64,000 bases of DNA from Alphaproteobacteria bacterium (GCA_020632925.1 JACKER010000032.1:1-64000); one strand, 5' to 3'; counted from the stretch's first letter, positions 32,304 to 41,958 are shown. Program-made: numbers and translations. The notes: generated from the sequence alone by a model not told the origin.

Positions 32304-33865
32304 GGGGCCTCGAGCAGGGGGCGCACCTCGTCCAGGCGCGTGCGCAGCGCGGGGCAGGCGGCGACGCTGGCGAAGAGCGCGCACCCGTCGTAGCGCTCGC
32401 TCCGGTAGCCCGTGTCCAGGAGCGCGTCCGTCGACATCCGGCTCGCCACCTGGCCGGTCGCGAGGTCGACCTCGGTGATCCGCTGGCGACCGGTGCCGAG
32501 CGTGCCCTGGGTGAGCAGGACCCGGCCGCCGGGCAGCACGTCGATGTCGCCCACGACCGGCTCGTACCAGCCGGGCTCGGTCCACACCCACTCGCGGGTG
32601 GCGGTGTGCGTGGTCGCGTCGACGTGCCAGCGCTCGGCGCGCGACTGGAGGCGCTGTACGCCGTTGTCGTAGACCCAGAGCCGGTCGCCGTCGACCTCGA
32701 GGCCGTGCTGGCCCTGGGGGAGGGCGCCGTCGGGCAGCGGGTCGCCGTTCTCGTCGAGCACGGTCCAGCCCCGCCCCGCGCCGAGATCCCAGAGGAGATC
32801 GCCGGTCGTCGCGTCCAACGCCCAGATCCGCTGCTCGCGGTACAGGCTGACGTAGACGACGGGACCGGCCGGCGTGTCCTTCCAGTCCACCCAGTTCGCG
32901 TGGTACGGCTCGTCGCCGTCGCCGGGCGGCAGCAGGCCCTCGCTGACGTAGCGCTGGCTCTCGAGCTGGACGTCCACCGTGCTCGTGGCGGGGTCGAGCA
33001 CGCGGATGCCGAAGCCGAGCCAGGTGCGGGCTCCCTGGCGGTTGGGGACGTACTGCAGCGTCAGGATCCGCCCGTCCGGCAGGCGCTTGGTGTCGTGGCT
33101 GTACTGGTCGCTGCCCCAGCTCGGCGGGGTCGCGCGCCAGACCGTGCCCTCCCAGAGGTCGACGAGGGTGGGGGCGCCGTCGGGGTCCTCGCCGCCGCCG
33201 TACAGGATCGTGGTCGTCCCGGGCTCGAGCAGCGCCTCGACGCCGATCTGCACGCCCGGATCGAGCCGCCACCACCAGCGCGGGCGGCCGTCGGGGCCCC
33301 AGATCACCAGCCAGGTGGGGGCGCCGAGGTTCGCCTGCCAGGGTCCGAGCGTCCAGGTACCGGTCATCCCGAGGGTCGCGTCCACCTCCACGTCGAGCAC
33401 GGGCAGCCGCACCGAGGGCGCCGTGGTCGCGTGGTGCACCTCGACCGCGGGGCCGCCGGTCGGGCAGGTGGGCGCGACGCGGCAGGTGTAGGCGGTGTTG
33501 GACAGCAGGCCCATCACGCGCAGCTCGTGGTGGGTCGACGGCGTCGTGACCTCGACCAGGTGCTCGTCGTCGGGGGCGTCGTCCGCGAAGCACCAGGCGG
33601 CGACGGCGGCCGGGGAGGCGAGGTCCACCGTGAGCGCGAGCTGGTTGGTGAGGGGGCCCGGGGCGACGGTCACGACGGGGGTGAGCCCGGGCTCCTCGCC
33701 GCACGTGGGTGTGCCCGTCTCTGCGGTGTCGGTGTCCGCGTCGGAATCGGCATCCGCGTCCGCGTCGGCGTCGGCGTCGGTGTCGGTGTCCGCGTCGACG
33801 ACGGGCAGGTCGTCGCTGGTCGAGTCCGTGTCGCTCGCGCACGCCGCGAAGAGGAGTGTCGTCAG
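32300..33865 (-). CDS. Arylsulfotransferase-like (ASST) lipoprotein
   Basis: 521 aa. The end of the upstream dehydrogenase reads CTGA; taking CTG 33865 as start gives MTTLLFAAC, a lipobox with Cys at residue 9, and no other start codon fits. An Asp/Ala/Thr repeat linker (about residues 22-50) follows. Then a fibronectin-like segment and a beta-propeller with ASST motifs: GPDGRPRWWWRLDP, YSHDTKRLPDGRIL, DEPYHANWVDWKD, GQHGLEVDGDRLWVYDNG. Family members transfer sulfate between phenols, or are catalytically silent propellers. Confidence 0.8.
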   Translation of the reverse strand: MTTLLFAACASDTDSTSDDLPVVDADTDTDADADADADADSDADTDTAETGTPTCGEEPGLTPVVTVAPGPLTNQLALTVDLASPAAVAAWCFADDAPDDEHLVEVTTPSTHHELRVMGLLSNTAYTCRVAPTCPTGGPAVEVHHATTAPSVRLPVLDVEVDATLGMTGTWTLGPWQANLGAPTWLVIWGPDGRPRWWWRLDPGVQIGVEALLEPGTTTILYGGGEDPDGAPTLVDLWEGTVWRATPPSWGSDQYSHDTKRLPDGRILTLQYVPNRQGARTWLGFGIRVLDPATSTVDVQLESQRYVSEGLLPPGDGDEPYHANWVDWKDTPAGPVVYVSLYREQRIWALDATTGDLLWDLGAGRGWTVLDENGDPLPDGALPQGQHGLEVDGDRLWVYDNGVQRLQSRAERWHVDATTHTATREWVWTEPGWYEPVVGDIDVLPGGRVLLTQGTLGTGRQRITEVDLATGQVASRMSTDALLDTGYRSERYDGCALFASVAACPALRTRLDEVRPLLEAP

Positions 33866-35025
33866 CCGCCCCAGCGGAGCACCGGCTTGGTGTGGCGTGC
33901 CATCACGTCCTCGAAGGCGGCCGGGTCGAAGGTCGCCGCGTCCACGATCGTGCCCTGGCCCTTGTTGAGGATCACGTCCCAGACGGCGTCCTGCACACCG
34001 TTCTGCGTGTTCTCGAGCAGCGAGCGCGTGACCTCCCAGGTCTGGAAGAGCCGGCGCCCGACGACGCCGTGCAGCTGCTTGCCGTCCATGATGATGCGGT
34101 GGAAGTCCGCGATGCGCGTGTCGCCGTTGCGCAGCCCGAACAGCACGATGTGCCCGCCGCGACGCGCGAGGCGGACCGCGTTGTTCACGGAGGACTCGAA
34201 GCCCGCCATGTCCATCGCCACGTCCACGCCCACGCCGTCCGTGAGCTCGAACACCCGCTCGCGCAGCGCCGGGTCCGGCGTCCACGGGGCGTCCTTCGGC
34301 GCGGGCGTCGGCACGAGGACCTCGTCGCAGCCGAGCCGGCTGGCGAGCTCGCGGTGCCGCGCGTCGGGCTCGATGCCGATGACCTTGCCAGCACCCATGC
34401 CGCGCGCGATCAGCACCGCGAACAGGCCGATCGTGCCCGTGCCGAGGATGGCCACCGTCTTGCCGCGCAGGTCGGTGATCTGGCAGGCGTGGACGGCGTT
34501 GCCGAAGGGCTCCTGGATGGCCGCGACCTCAGGGCGGATCTTCGACAGGTCGGTCGGCCAGAGCGCCTTGGCCGGGATCTTCACGTACTCCGCGAAGCAT
34601 CCGTCCATGCTCACGCCGATGATGCGGTCGTTCGCGCAGACGTGGAACTCGCCCAGCCGGCACTGGTAGCAGGCGCCGCACACCACGTGCGACTCGGTGC
34701 TCACCATGTCGCCGACCTTGTAGCCGTACTTGGTCACGACCTTGCTGCCGACCTCGACGATCTCGCCGAGCAGCTCGTGACCGAAGGTCCGCTTCGTGGC
34801 GCCGTCCTCCGCGAGCGACGACAGCACCATGTCGCCCATGGACTTCCGCCACCAGATGCCGCGGTCGGTGCCGCAGAAGCCGGCGTAGCGGACACGCACG
34901 ATGCAGCACGACTGGTCGGGGCCCTCGCCGAGCGTGGGGACCTCCACCCGGTCGACGACCATGCCCTTCGAACCTTCCCACGACTCGCGCGACGTATCGA
35001 ACGTCAGCGCCCTCATGGTCGCCAT
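33862..35025 (-). CDS. Zinc-dependent medium-chain alcohol/polyol dehydrogenase
   Basis: 387 aa. Catalytic zinc ligands in AGFCGTD and FGHELLGE, structural zinc cysteines in CGACYQCRLGEFHVC, and the NAD(P)-binding turn ILGTGTIGLFA. The length and the EPFGNAVHACQ segment place it with threonine/glucose/sorbitol-type dehydrogenases; the substrate is not clear. First gene of a coupled three-gene unit (CTGA, then ATGA). ATG 35016 is an alternative start. Divergent from the giant kinase gene. Confidence 0.92.
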   Translation of the reverse strand: MATMRALTFDTSRESWEGSKGMVVDRVEVPTLGEGPDQSCCIVRVRYAGFCGTDRGIWWRKSMGDMVLSSLAEDGATKRTFGHELLGEIVEVGSKVVTKYGYKVGDMVSTESHVVCGACYQCRLGEFHVCANDRIIGVSMDGCFAEYVKIPAKALWPTDLSKIRPEVAAIQEPFGNAVHACQITDLRGKTVAILGTGTIGLFAVLIARGMGAGKVIGIEPDARHRELASRLGCDEVLVPTPAPKDAPWTPDPALRERVFELTDGVGVDVAMDMAGFESSVNNAVRLARRGGHIVLFGLRNGDTRIADFHRIIMDGKQLHGVVGRRLFQTWEVTRSLLENTQNGVQDAVWDVILNKGQGTIVDAATFDPAAFEDVMARHTKPVLRWGG

Positions 35026-35103
35026 GGCGCACACCCCTCGGGAGCGCCGCCCCCGTAACTTCTGCGACGGCGATCTGCGGTACCCTGCACGCGGGCAGGC
35101 GCC

Positions 35104-38100
35104 GTGGGAGGGTCGGACGAGGCGGACGGGTGGATCCGGGACGCTGCGGGGCGGCTGTACGTGCTCGACCCGACCAGCGCCCTCGCACTCCTGCGCGCGG
35201 CCCGAGAGGTCGGACGCACCGGCTCGCTGCTGGACCTGCTCGAGGGGCGGGCGATGTTCGACCTCGGCCGCCTGGACGACGCCGCTCGGTTGGCGGGACG
35301 GGCCGCGGCCGACGTGGGGGCGACCGACCCGGACTTGCTGGACCGCGCGGCCTGGGTGCGAGCGCTCGCGACGGCGGGCTCGGACACCCGGGCGGCCACG
35401 CGGACGCTCCGGGACGTGGTCGATGGCGAGCGGCTGGCGTCGGTCGGCGATCGCGCGCTCGTGCGGGCGGACCTCGCCGTGCTCGAGGCGCGCCAGGGAC
35501 GGCGGGAAGAAGCCGAGATCCTGCTCGGCGACGCGGTGGACCTGCTGCTGCCCGTCGCGGACACGGTCGGCGTGGTGCGCGTGCTGTTCCGCGCGGCGGA
35601 CGCGCGCCTGGCGTGCCGCGACCCCTCGACCGCCGCGGAGGCGCTCCGGGACGCTGCCGCCCGCCTGGGCGAAGCCCGCGAGGAGACGCTGCTGGTGCAG
35701 CTCTGGTGGCGGCAGGCGACCGTGGCGCTCGAGCTCGGCGATCCGCGCCAGGGCTTGCTGCTCGCGCGCCGGGCGCTGTCCCGTGCGGGGCAGGACGCGC
35801 ACCAGCGCGGGGTCCTCTGGGGCCTCGTCGCGCGCGCCCACGAGGCGACCGGGGACGCGAGCTCGGCGCTGGCGGCCTGGCGGAAGAGCGCCGAGCTCCT
35901 GGACGGCTCGCCGGAGTCCCTGAACGCGCGCGCGGAGGAGGCCGCGGTGCTCGCGCGGCTGGGTCGGCTGATCGAGGTGCGCGAGCAGCTGCCCGAGTGG
36001 TGCGATCTGGCCGAGCGGATGGGCGCCCGCGCGACGATCCGGTTCCACGCGCTGCTGCTGGTGGTGGCCGCGAACGACCGGGATCGGGCGTCCTGGTCGC
36101 ACCACTGGCGCCACGTGGTCGCGCGGGCAGCGGATCCCGACCAGCTCGACGCCAGGCTCGCGGAGCACCTGCGTCTCGCGGCGGGGCTGAGCAGCGACGA
36201 CGAGCGGGACGTGGAGCACGCGCCGCACCCGCTCTCCCGCGCGGTCCGCGCGCACGCGCTGGCGCTGGACGTCTGGCAGCGCATCGGCCGTAGCCAGGAG
36301 GCGGTGCGGCAGTCTCGCGCCCTGCACGAGCTCGGGTCCCGGGGTGCGCCGATCCCCGCCGGCCCGTTCGACCTGACCCGGCGGATCGGGCGTGGCGCCG
36401 TGGGCGACGTGTGGCGGGCGCGCCACCACGATCGGCGGCTGGTCGTGGCCGTGAAGGTGTTGGCGCACCAGGACCCGCGGATGCGGGCCTCCTTCGACAC
36501 CGAGGTGCGCGCGGCGGCCTCGCTCGACCACCCGAACATCGTGCGCGTGGTGGGGACCGGGATCCTGGGCCCGGAGGCCGAGGCGGTGGGCCACGGGGAG
36601 GTCCGCGTCGAGAGCCCGTGGTGTGCGATGGAGCTCGCGGAGGGCGGCACGCTCGACAGCTGGTGCGGCCGCCTCCCGTGGAGCCAGGTCAAGGCCGTCG
36701 TGCTCTCGCTGCTCGACGCGCTGGCCCACGCCCACGCGCGCGGCGTCGTCCACCTCGACCTGAAGCCGTCGAACGTCCTGCTGCGCACGCGCGACGGCGG
36801 TGTGGTGCTCTCGGACTTCGGCCTCGCGAAGGTCGTCGAGCTCCAGCACGGGCGGACGACGGTGGCGGGCACGCCGCAGTACATGGCGCCGGAGCAGTTC
36901 CGCGGCGACTCCCGGGACTACGGCCCGTGGACCGACCTGTACGCGTTGGGTTGCCTCGTGGTGCACCTCGTCACCGGCGCGCCGCCCTTCGCCGCCGAGA
37001 CGATCGAGGGGCAGCGGCTCGCGCACCTCGAGGCCGCGCTACCGACGATGGTGTCGCGCGTGCCCGTGCCGGTGGGGCTCGACGGCTGGATCTCGCGGCT
37101 GATGGAGAAGGACCCGGCCGAGCGCTTCCAGCGCGCTGCGGACGCCGCCTGGGCGCTGTCGCACCTGCAGGACCCGGCGGACGGTCCGCCGCTCGACGAC
37201 CTTCCCCCGAAGCCCTTCCGCTCGCGTACCTGGACGCTGTCGCTGCACTCCTTGCACGACGAGGAGCCCTCACTCCCCCAGGGCATCGCGCCGGTGGGTG
37301 CGGAGCGTCCCCGCCCGGGGCAGCACCCGCCGTGCCCGGACGACTGGCGCACGGTGTCGCACGCGGCCGCCGTCGAGGACTTCGCGGACGTGGCGCTGTC
37401 GCTCGTCGGCCTGCGACGTCCGCCGCTGGTGGGGCGGGAGGCCGAGCGGGACCAGCTCTGGGGCACGCTGCTCTCGGTCGCGCGCGGCGACGGACCGCGG
37501 ATGGCCGTGCTCCGCGGGCCCAGCGGGTGCGGCAAGTCCGTGCTCTCGCGGTGGCTCGGCGAGCGCGCGCACGAGGTGGGTGCCGCGATCGTGCTCGACG
37601 CGACCCCCGGACCCGACGGTCGCGCGGGCCTGCAGGCGGCCGTCGGGCGGTACCTGCGCCTCGAGGGGCTGGGCCTGGCGGCGGCCCAGGAGCGCATCCA
37701 CCACGCGTTCCCCGAGCTCCCCGAGCCGGTGGTGGAGGATCTCGCGATCCTCGTGGTCGAGCACGGCATCGCGATGTCGCCGGCCGAGCGGGTGGGGGCG
37801 GTCGTGGCGTTCGCTGCGGGGCTCGCCGCGGGCCGCGTGCTGCTCGTGAGGCTCGAGCCGGGCGCCCCGGCGGACGCCGACCAGCTGCTGCTCGCCCGCA
37901 TGCTCGTCGCGAGCGGTGGGCCGGTGCTGGTGGTGGCGGAGGAGGTCGGCGAGCCGCTGCCGCTGGGTGAGGTGGACCTGCTCTCGCTCGCGCCGATGTC
38001 CGAGCGCGACCTGCTCGCGCTGCTCGACGCGATGGTGCCGCTCGAGCACGCGGTGCGGGCGCGGCTGGCGGAGCTGTGCGGGGACAATCCGGACCTGCTG

Positions 38101-39663
38101 GTGCGTACCCTGCAGCGGCTCGTGGACGCCGACGCGTTCCAGCGTGGCTCGGACGGGTGGCAGCTGCGCCCGGGGGTGCCGCTCGCGCTCCCCTGGGAGG
38201 TGGCGGAGCAGTGGGCGGGGCGGGTGGCGGCGATCCTCGGGCGCCTGCCGCGGCCGGTGCGCGCGGTCCTGGTGGGGGCGGCCTTCCTGGGTCGGGCCCT
38301 GACCGAGGAGCGGCTGGTGACGGTGTGCGAGGCGCTCGGGACCGAGCTCGCGACCGTGCTGGCGGCGTCGCGGGAGCTGCTCGACGTGGGACCGACCGGG
38401 GTGCCGCGCTGGGAGCATCCGGCCGTGCCGGCGGTCCTGCGGGAGGGTTTCCCGGACCTGGCCGCCGCCCAGGCCGCCGCGGAGGCGACCGCGGGGCAGG
38501 TGGGCGTGGAGGCGCTGCACGCGACGCTCCTCGTCCGGTCCGGGCGCCTGCGGGAGGCCGTGGAGCCCTTGCTCCTGGGGGCCGAGGCCTGCTTGCGCGA
38601 GGGGGATCCGGTGCGGGCGCTCGAGCTGCTCGACCGGCGCGCGCGGATCCTGACGACGATGGGTCTGGAGGCGCCCGCGGCCGAGGTGCCCGACGCCCTC
38701 CTGCGCGCGCGGATCGCGGGGATGCAGGGCGCGGACGACGCCGAGACGCTGGCGGCGATCGCGGTGGCGCTGGCCTCGCGGTACGACGCGCACGACGCCC
38801 TGGCGGAGGCGCTGCTGGTGAAGGCCCGGCGGACGGCCGCGCGCGGTGACCTGGAGGTGGCTCGGGCGGAGATCCGGCGGGCGATCGACGCCTTCGCGAC
38901 GGTCGGTGACGTGGACGGCACGGGGAGGGCGCTGCGCGAGGCGGGCGATCTCGCGCTGCTGGGCGGGGACGTGGCCTCCGCACTCTCGCTGCACGCCCGG
39001 GCCGTGAGCCGGATCACGAACGATCCGGTGGCCCGCGGGTCGGCGCGCGCGGCGCTGGCGGAGACGCTGCGCCAGACCGGCGACCTCGTGCGTGCGCGGG
39101 AGGAGGCCTGCGCGGCGCTCGACGAGGTGGGGAGTGCGAGGTCGGCCGCCCGGTCGGAGGCCATGCAGGTCCTCGCGGACGTGGACCGCACGTCCGGTGA
39201 CATCGACGGGGCCGAGAGCTGGTACCGCGCGGTCCTCGCCAGCCTCCCGTGGCACGACGCGAACCGGATCCGCGAGGTGCAGCTCCGGCGCGCGATGCTG
39301 CGCGTCGCCATCGGTCGGTTCGCGGAGGCGCGGGTGATGGTGGACGGCCTGCTGGCGGCCCACGCGCTCGAGTCGGGGTCCTTCGTGGGCCGCTGCCGGC
39401 TGGTGGAGCTCGTCGTGCTGGCGCGGTCCGACGACCGCACGTGGATGGCTCAGCTCGAGCTCGTTCGCCGCTGGGTGGAGCTGTGCGAGCGCGACGTCGC
39501 CTGGCTCCTGGATCAGGCGGGGCAGCGGACGACGGCCGCGGGCAAGCTCGAGCGCAGCGGCTGGTTGTTCGCACGGGCTGCCGCCGGCTATGCTCGACTC
39601 GGCCTGGACCGCGAGCGAGACGTCGTGGAGCGTCGGGCGGCCACCTTGCGGCGTGCTCGATAG
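35104..39663 (+). CDS. Giant Ser/Thr kinase: TPR - kinase - AAA ATPase - TPR
   Basis: 1519 aa, soluble. N-terminal TPR-like helices (1-410); a Hanks kinase with GRGAVGDVW, VAVK at Lys451, HLDLKPSN at 550-557 and DFGLAK; then an AAA/STAND-type ATPase (Walker A GPSGCGKS near 804) and about 500 residues of TPR-like repeats. The catalytic HRD Arg is Leu, so the kinase may not need activation-loop phosphorylation. Similar kinase-ATPase-TPR chains occur in Myxococcota signalling. GTG 35104 lacks a Shine-Dalgarno; TACCCT at 35081-35086 is a -10 candidate. Confidence 0.88.
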   Translation: MGGSDEADGWIRDAAGRLYVLDPTSALALLRAAREVGRTGSLLDLLEGRAMFDLGRLDDAARLAGRAAADVGATDPDLLDRAAWVRALATAGSDTRAATRTLRDVVDGERLASVGDRALVRADLAVLEARQGRREEAEILLGDAVDLLLPVADTVGVVRVLFRAADARLACRDPSTAAEALRDAAARLGEAREETLLVQLWWRQATVALELGDPRQGLLLARRALSRAGQDAHQRGVLWGLVARAHEATGDASSALAAWRKSAELLDGSPESLNARAEEAAVLARLGRLIEVREQLPEWCDLAERMGARATIRFHALLLVVAANDRDRASWSHHWRHVVARAADPDQLDARLAEHLRLAAGLSSDDERDVEHAPHPLSRAVRAHALALDVWQRIGRSQEAVRQSRALHELGSRGAPIPAGPFDLTRRIGRGAVGDVWRARHHDRRLVVAVKVLAHQDPRMRASFDTEVRAAASLDHPNIVRVVGTGILGPEAEAVGHGEVRVESPWCAMELAEGGTLDSWCGRLPWSQVKAVVLSLLDALAHAHARGVVHLDLKPSNVLLRTRDGGVVLSDFGLAKVVELQHGRTTVAGTPQYMAPEQFRGDSRDYGPWTDLYALGCLVVHLVTGAPPFAAETIEGQRLAHLEAALPTMVSRVPVPVGLDGWISRLMEKDPAERFQRAADAAWALSHLQDPADGPPLDDLPPKPFRSRTWTLSLHSLHDEEPSLPQGIAPVGAERPRPGQHPPCPDDWRTVSHAAAVEDFADVALSLVGLRRPPLVGREAERDQLWGTLLSVARGDGPRMAVLRGPSGCGKSVLSRWLGERAHEVGAAIVLDATPGPDGRAGLQAAVGRYLRLEGLGLAAAQERIHHAFPELPEPVVEDLAILVVEHGIAMSPAERVGAVVAFAAGLAAGRVLLVRLEPGAPADADQLLLARMLVASGGPVLVVAEEVGEPLPLGEVDLLSLAPMSERDLLALLDAMVPLEHAVRARLAELCGDNPDLLVRTLQRLVDADAFQRGSDGWQLRPGVPLALPWEVAEQWAGRVAAILGRLPRPVRAVLVGAAFLGRALTEERLVTVCEALGTELATVLAASRELLDVGPTGVPRWEHPAVPAVLREGFPDLAAAQAAAEATAGQVGVEALHATLLVRSGRLREAVEPLLLGAEACLREGDPVRALELLDRRARILTTMGLEAPAAEVPDALLRARIAGMQGADDAETLAAIAVALASRYDAHDALAEALLVKARRTAARGDLEVARAEIRRAIDAFATVGDVDGTGRALREAGDLALLGGDVASALSLHARAVSRITNDPVARGSARAALAETLRQTGDLVRAREEACAALDEVGSARSAARSEAMQVLADVDRTSGDIDGAESWYRAVLASLPWHDANRIREVQLRRAMLRVAIGRFAEARVMVDGLLAAHALESGSFVGRCRLVELVVLARSDDRTWMAQLELVRRWVELCERDVAWLLDQAGQRTTAAGKLERSGWLFARAAAGYARLGLDRERDVVERRAATLRRAR

Positions 39664-39682
39664 CAGGCTCGTCGAGGTGACG

Positions 39683-41422
39683 GTGGAAGGGACCTGGCAA
39701 CGGATCGAGGCGGCGGTGGGGGCGGTCGACCCGGATGGGTTGCGAGCGCCGGCCCAGACCGCCGATCTGGCCGAACTGGGCGTTCCCGATGCGTGGCGCG
39801 GGCTGTGGCTGCGGCACGACGGACAGTCGCCCGCCGTGGACGGGGTGTTCCTGGGCTGGTTCTTCCTGTCGCTGCGCGGGCCGGTGGACACGGTGGAGGC
39901 CGAGCTCGAGATGGTGCCCGACGGGTTCCTGCCGCTCGCCAAGGACTTCGCGGGCGGCCTGATCGCGGCCGACCTCGCGACCGGCGCGGTCCAGCGCCTG
40001 GACGAGGACGGCGGCGTCGAGCTGATCGCCGAGGGGCTCGCGCCCTTCCTCGAGCGTGTGGCCGAGCAGCTCGAGGAGCAGCCCGTTCGTCGTTGGATCA
40101 AGGACGGCGACCGGTACGTGCCGGCCGGGCGTCGGATCACGTCGCTGACGGGGTTGGCCGAGTGGGCGGTGGGCGAGGCCCGCGACCTGCACGACGGCCT
40201 CGTGCTCGTGCGCGTGCAGAGCCCGGACCCGGCGCCCTTCGTGCAGCACGGCCTGCGGCTCGACCTCGCGATCGACCACCCGGAGGATCCCGACGCGAAC
40301 GGCGCGTTGGTCGCGCTGCGCATCAGTGTGCCCACTGGCCCCGAGGGGACGGGGGGCGGCGCGCCGGTCTCGGTCTGCACGTCGGGCGAGGCCCACTGGA
40401 TCGAGGCGCAGGGGCCGATCCCGAGCGCGGCCACGCTCGAGGTCGAGACGGACGTGGAGCGCCCGGTCGACGGCGTCCGCCCCCTCCTGCACTCGCGGGA
40501 CCCGAAGCCCTCGCCGGCCCGCGCGCGCGCCCGGCTGCTGCTCGGTGACCTCGAGGGCGCGTTGTCGGATCTGTGGGCTACGGAGGCCGATCCCGCCATG
40601 CTCGTCGAGATCGCGCTCGCCCGGCACGACCAGGAGCTGGCGGCGACGGCGGTGGAGCGTCTGCCGCCGGGGCACCCGGTCCGCATCCGTGCGTTGGCCG
40701 GTCTGGACCCCGAGCGCGCCCTGCCCGACGCCGACCGCCTGATCGCGACGAACCCGGACGGGGTGGCGTACGCGTGGCGCGCGCTCCTGCACGAGGCGCT
40801 GGGGCGATTCGCCGAGTCCGTGCTCGACACCGAGCGGGCGCTCGCCGAGCTCGGACCGGCACACGCCCAGGAGGTCGCGTCGCTGCGCGTGGCGCTCCGC
40901 CGCCGTCGCGCGCGGGTGGTGGCGCCACGGGCAGAGGCCCCGATCCTCGAGGACCCGACCGAGGACGTGGTGGTGCCGCAGCTCGTGCCCCTCGAGCCCG
41001 ACGAGGGCCGCTGGCGCGCTCGTGTCGTCCTGCACCCGCTCGACGCCGCCTCGGGCCGCCTGGTGGAGTTCGCGTTCCCGAGCGGGGAGCGCGGGGCCGT
41101 CCGCCTGCCACCCGGCGCGGGTCACGGCGTGAGCGCGACGATGATGGTGGGCCAGGCCGCCGAGCACGTCCTGGTCGAGCTCGCGCTGGAGCTCCCGGAG
41201 GAGTGGACCAGCGACGGCGACAACGCGACGCTCGTGTTCGACCGCTGGGACGTGATCGCGCCGGTGCCGTCGCCGTCCGGCAGGGTCCGCGTGCGGACGC
41301 TGGACGCGATGCACGAGGTGGAGTGGCCGAAGGGCGCGCGCGAGGTCCGCGTCGAGGGCGGCGGGCTGCTGCGGTCCGACGGCTCCCGCGGCGACCTGAT
41401 CGCCCGGTCCGCGGAGTCGTAG
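39683..41422 (+). CDS. SMI1/KNR4 domain fused to a DnaJ C-terminal-like domain
   Basis: About 579 aa, soluble. N-terminal SMI1/KNR4-like domain (AWRGLWLRHDGQSPAVDGVF, then LPLAKDFAGGLIAADLATG, FLERVAEQLEE). The middle contains helical TPR-like repeats (LLLGDLEGALSDL; ALGRFAESVLDTERALAEL). The end resembles DnaJ CTD I and II: VRLPPGAGHG, then VRTLDAMHEVEWPKGA, GGGLLRSDGSRGDLIAR. There is no J domain or zinc finger. GTG 39683 follows GAGG; GTG 39653 would overlap the kinase stop. Possibly a substrate-handling partner of the kinase. Confidence 0.7.
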   Translation: MEGTWQRIEAAVGAVDPDGLRAPAQTADLAELGVPDAWRGLWLRHDGQSPAVDGVFLGWFFLSLRGPVDTVEAELEMVPDGFLPLAKDFAGGLIAADLATGAVQRLDEDGGVELIAEGLAPFLERVAEQLEEQPVRRWIKDGDRYVPAGRRITSLTGLAEWAVGEARDLHDGLVLVRVQSPDPAPFVQHGLRLDLAIDHPEDPDANGALVALRISVPTGPEGTGGGAPVSVCTSGEAHWIEAQGPIPSAATLEVETDVERPVDGVRPLLHSRDPKPSPARARARLLLGDLEGALSDLWATEADPAMLVEIALARHDQELAATAVERLPPGHPVRIRALAGLDPERALPDADRLIATNPDGVAYAWRALLHEALGRFAESVLDTERALAELGPAHAQEVASLRVALRRRRARVVAPRAEAPILEDPTEDVVVPQLVPLEPDEGRWRARVVLHPLDAASGRLVEFAFPSGERGAVRLPPGAGHGVSATMMVGQAAEHVLVELALELPEEWTSDGDNATLVFDRWDVIAPVPSPSGRVRVRTLDAMHEVEWPKGAREVRVEGGGLLRSDGSRGDLIARSAES

Positions 41423-41426
41423 CGAC

Positions 41427-41951
41427 TCAGGGCCGGTCGAGGGAGCGCTCCCGGAGTCGTTGGAGCGCCGCGAGGTCGGAGACGGCGGGTCCGGCGTCGA
41501 TGCGCTCCGCGAGGGCCAGGCAGGCGGCGTTGACCTCCCGCGCCACGACCGCAGCCGCCGCGCCGTCCTGGACCCGCCACGCCTGCCACCCGCCCTCGGG
41601 CGTCTTCAGCGCGAGCTCCTGGCCGCGGATCCTCATCGGCTGCGCGCCGAGATCCACGAGCAGCCAGTCCCGAGCTCCGTCGCCGTCCCTCACCCGCAGC
41701 CGGGGCCCCTCGACCTCGACGTGGAGCGTGCCGGGTCGCAGCCAGCCGAGCCACCCGACCCAGACCGCCCCCACCAGCAGCAGGATCGGCCCGACGACCC
41801 GCGCCCAGTCGAGGTGAGCGAGCACGGCGCCCGCACCCAGCGTCATGCCGCACACCGCCACGAGCAGGCCGTGGTCCCCACTCCGCCCCTTGAGCTGCAG
41901 GTCGAGCCGGGCCTCGAAGCCGTCCAGCCGCCGATCGAGACCGTTCGCCAC
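41427..41951 (-). CDS. Membrane protein, hypothetical
   Basis: 174 aa. Two adjacent transmembrane helices near 28-70, with a short amphipathic N-terminus and a C-terminal cytoplasmic domain of about 100 residues that has a PH-like beta pattern (HVEVEGPRLRVRDGDGARDWL, QELALKTPEGGWQAWRV). No family recognised. GTG start 7 bases after the stop of the tail-anchored protein gene, so both are probably one transcript. Confidence 0.65.
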   Translation of the reverse strand: MANGLDRRLDGFEARLDLQLKGRSGDHGLLVAVCGMTLGAGAVLAHLDWARVVGPILLLVGAVWVGWLGWLRPGTLHVEVEGPRLRVRDGDGARDWLLVDLGAQPMRIRGQELALKTPEGGWQAWRVQDGAAAAVVAREVNAACLALAERIDAGPAVSDLAALQRLRERSLDRP

Positions 41952-41958
41952 GCGGACG

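Noticed and set aside
33731..33805. CRISPR-like short repeats
   Set aside because: This is codon-level repetition for an Asp/Ala/Thr linker, without spacers or fixed-length repeats.
36918..39440. 840-aa open frame antisense to the giant kinase
   Set aside because: Its Ser/Arg/Ala-rich, motif-free sequence is a shadow of high-GC codon use; the plus strand has clear kinase and ATPase motifs.
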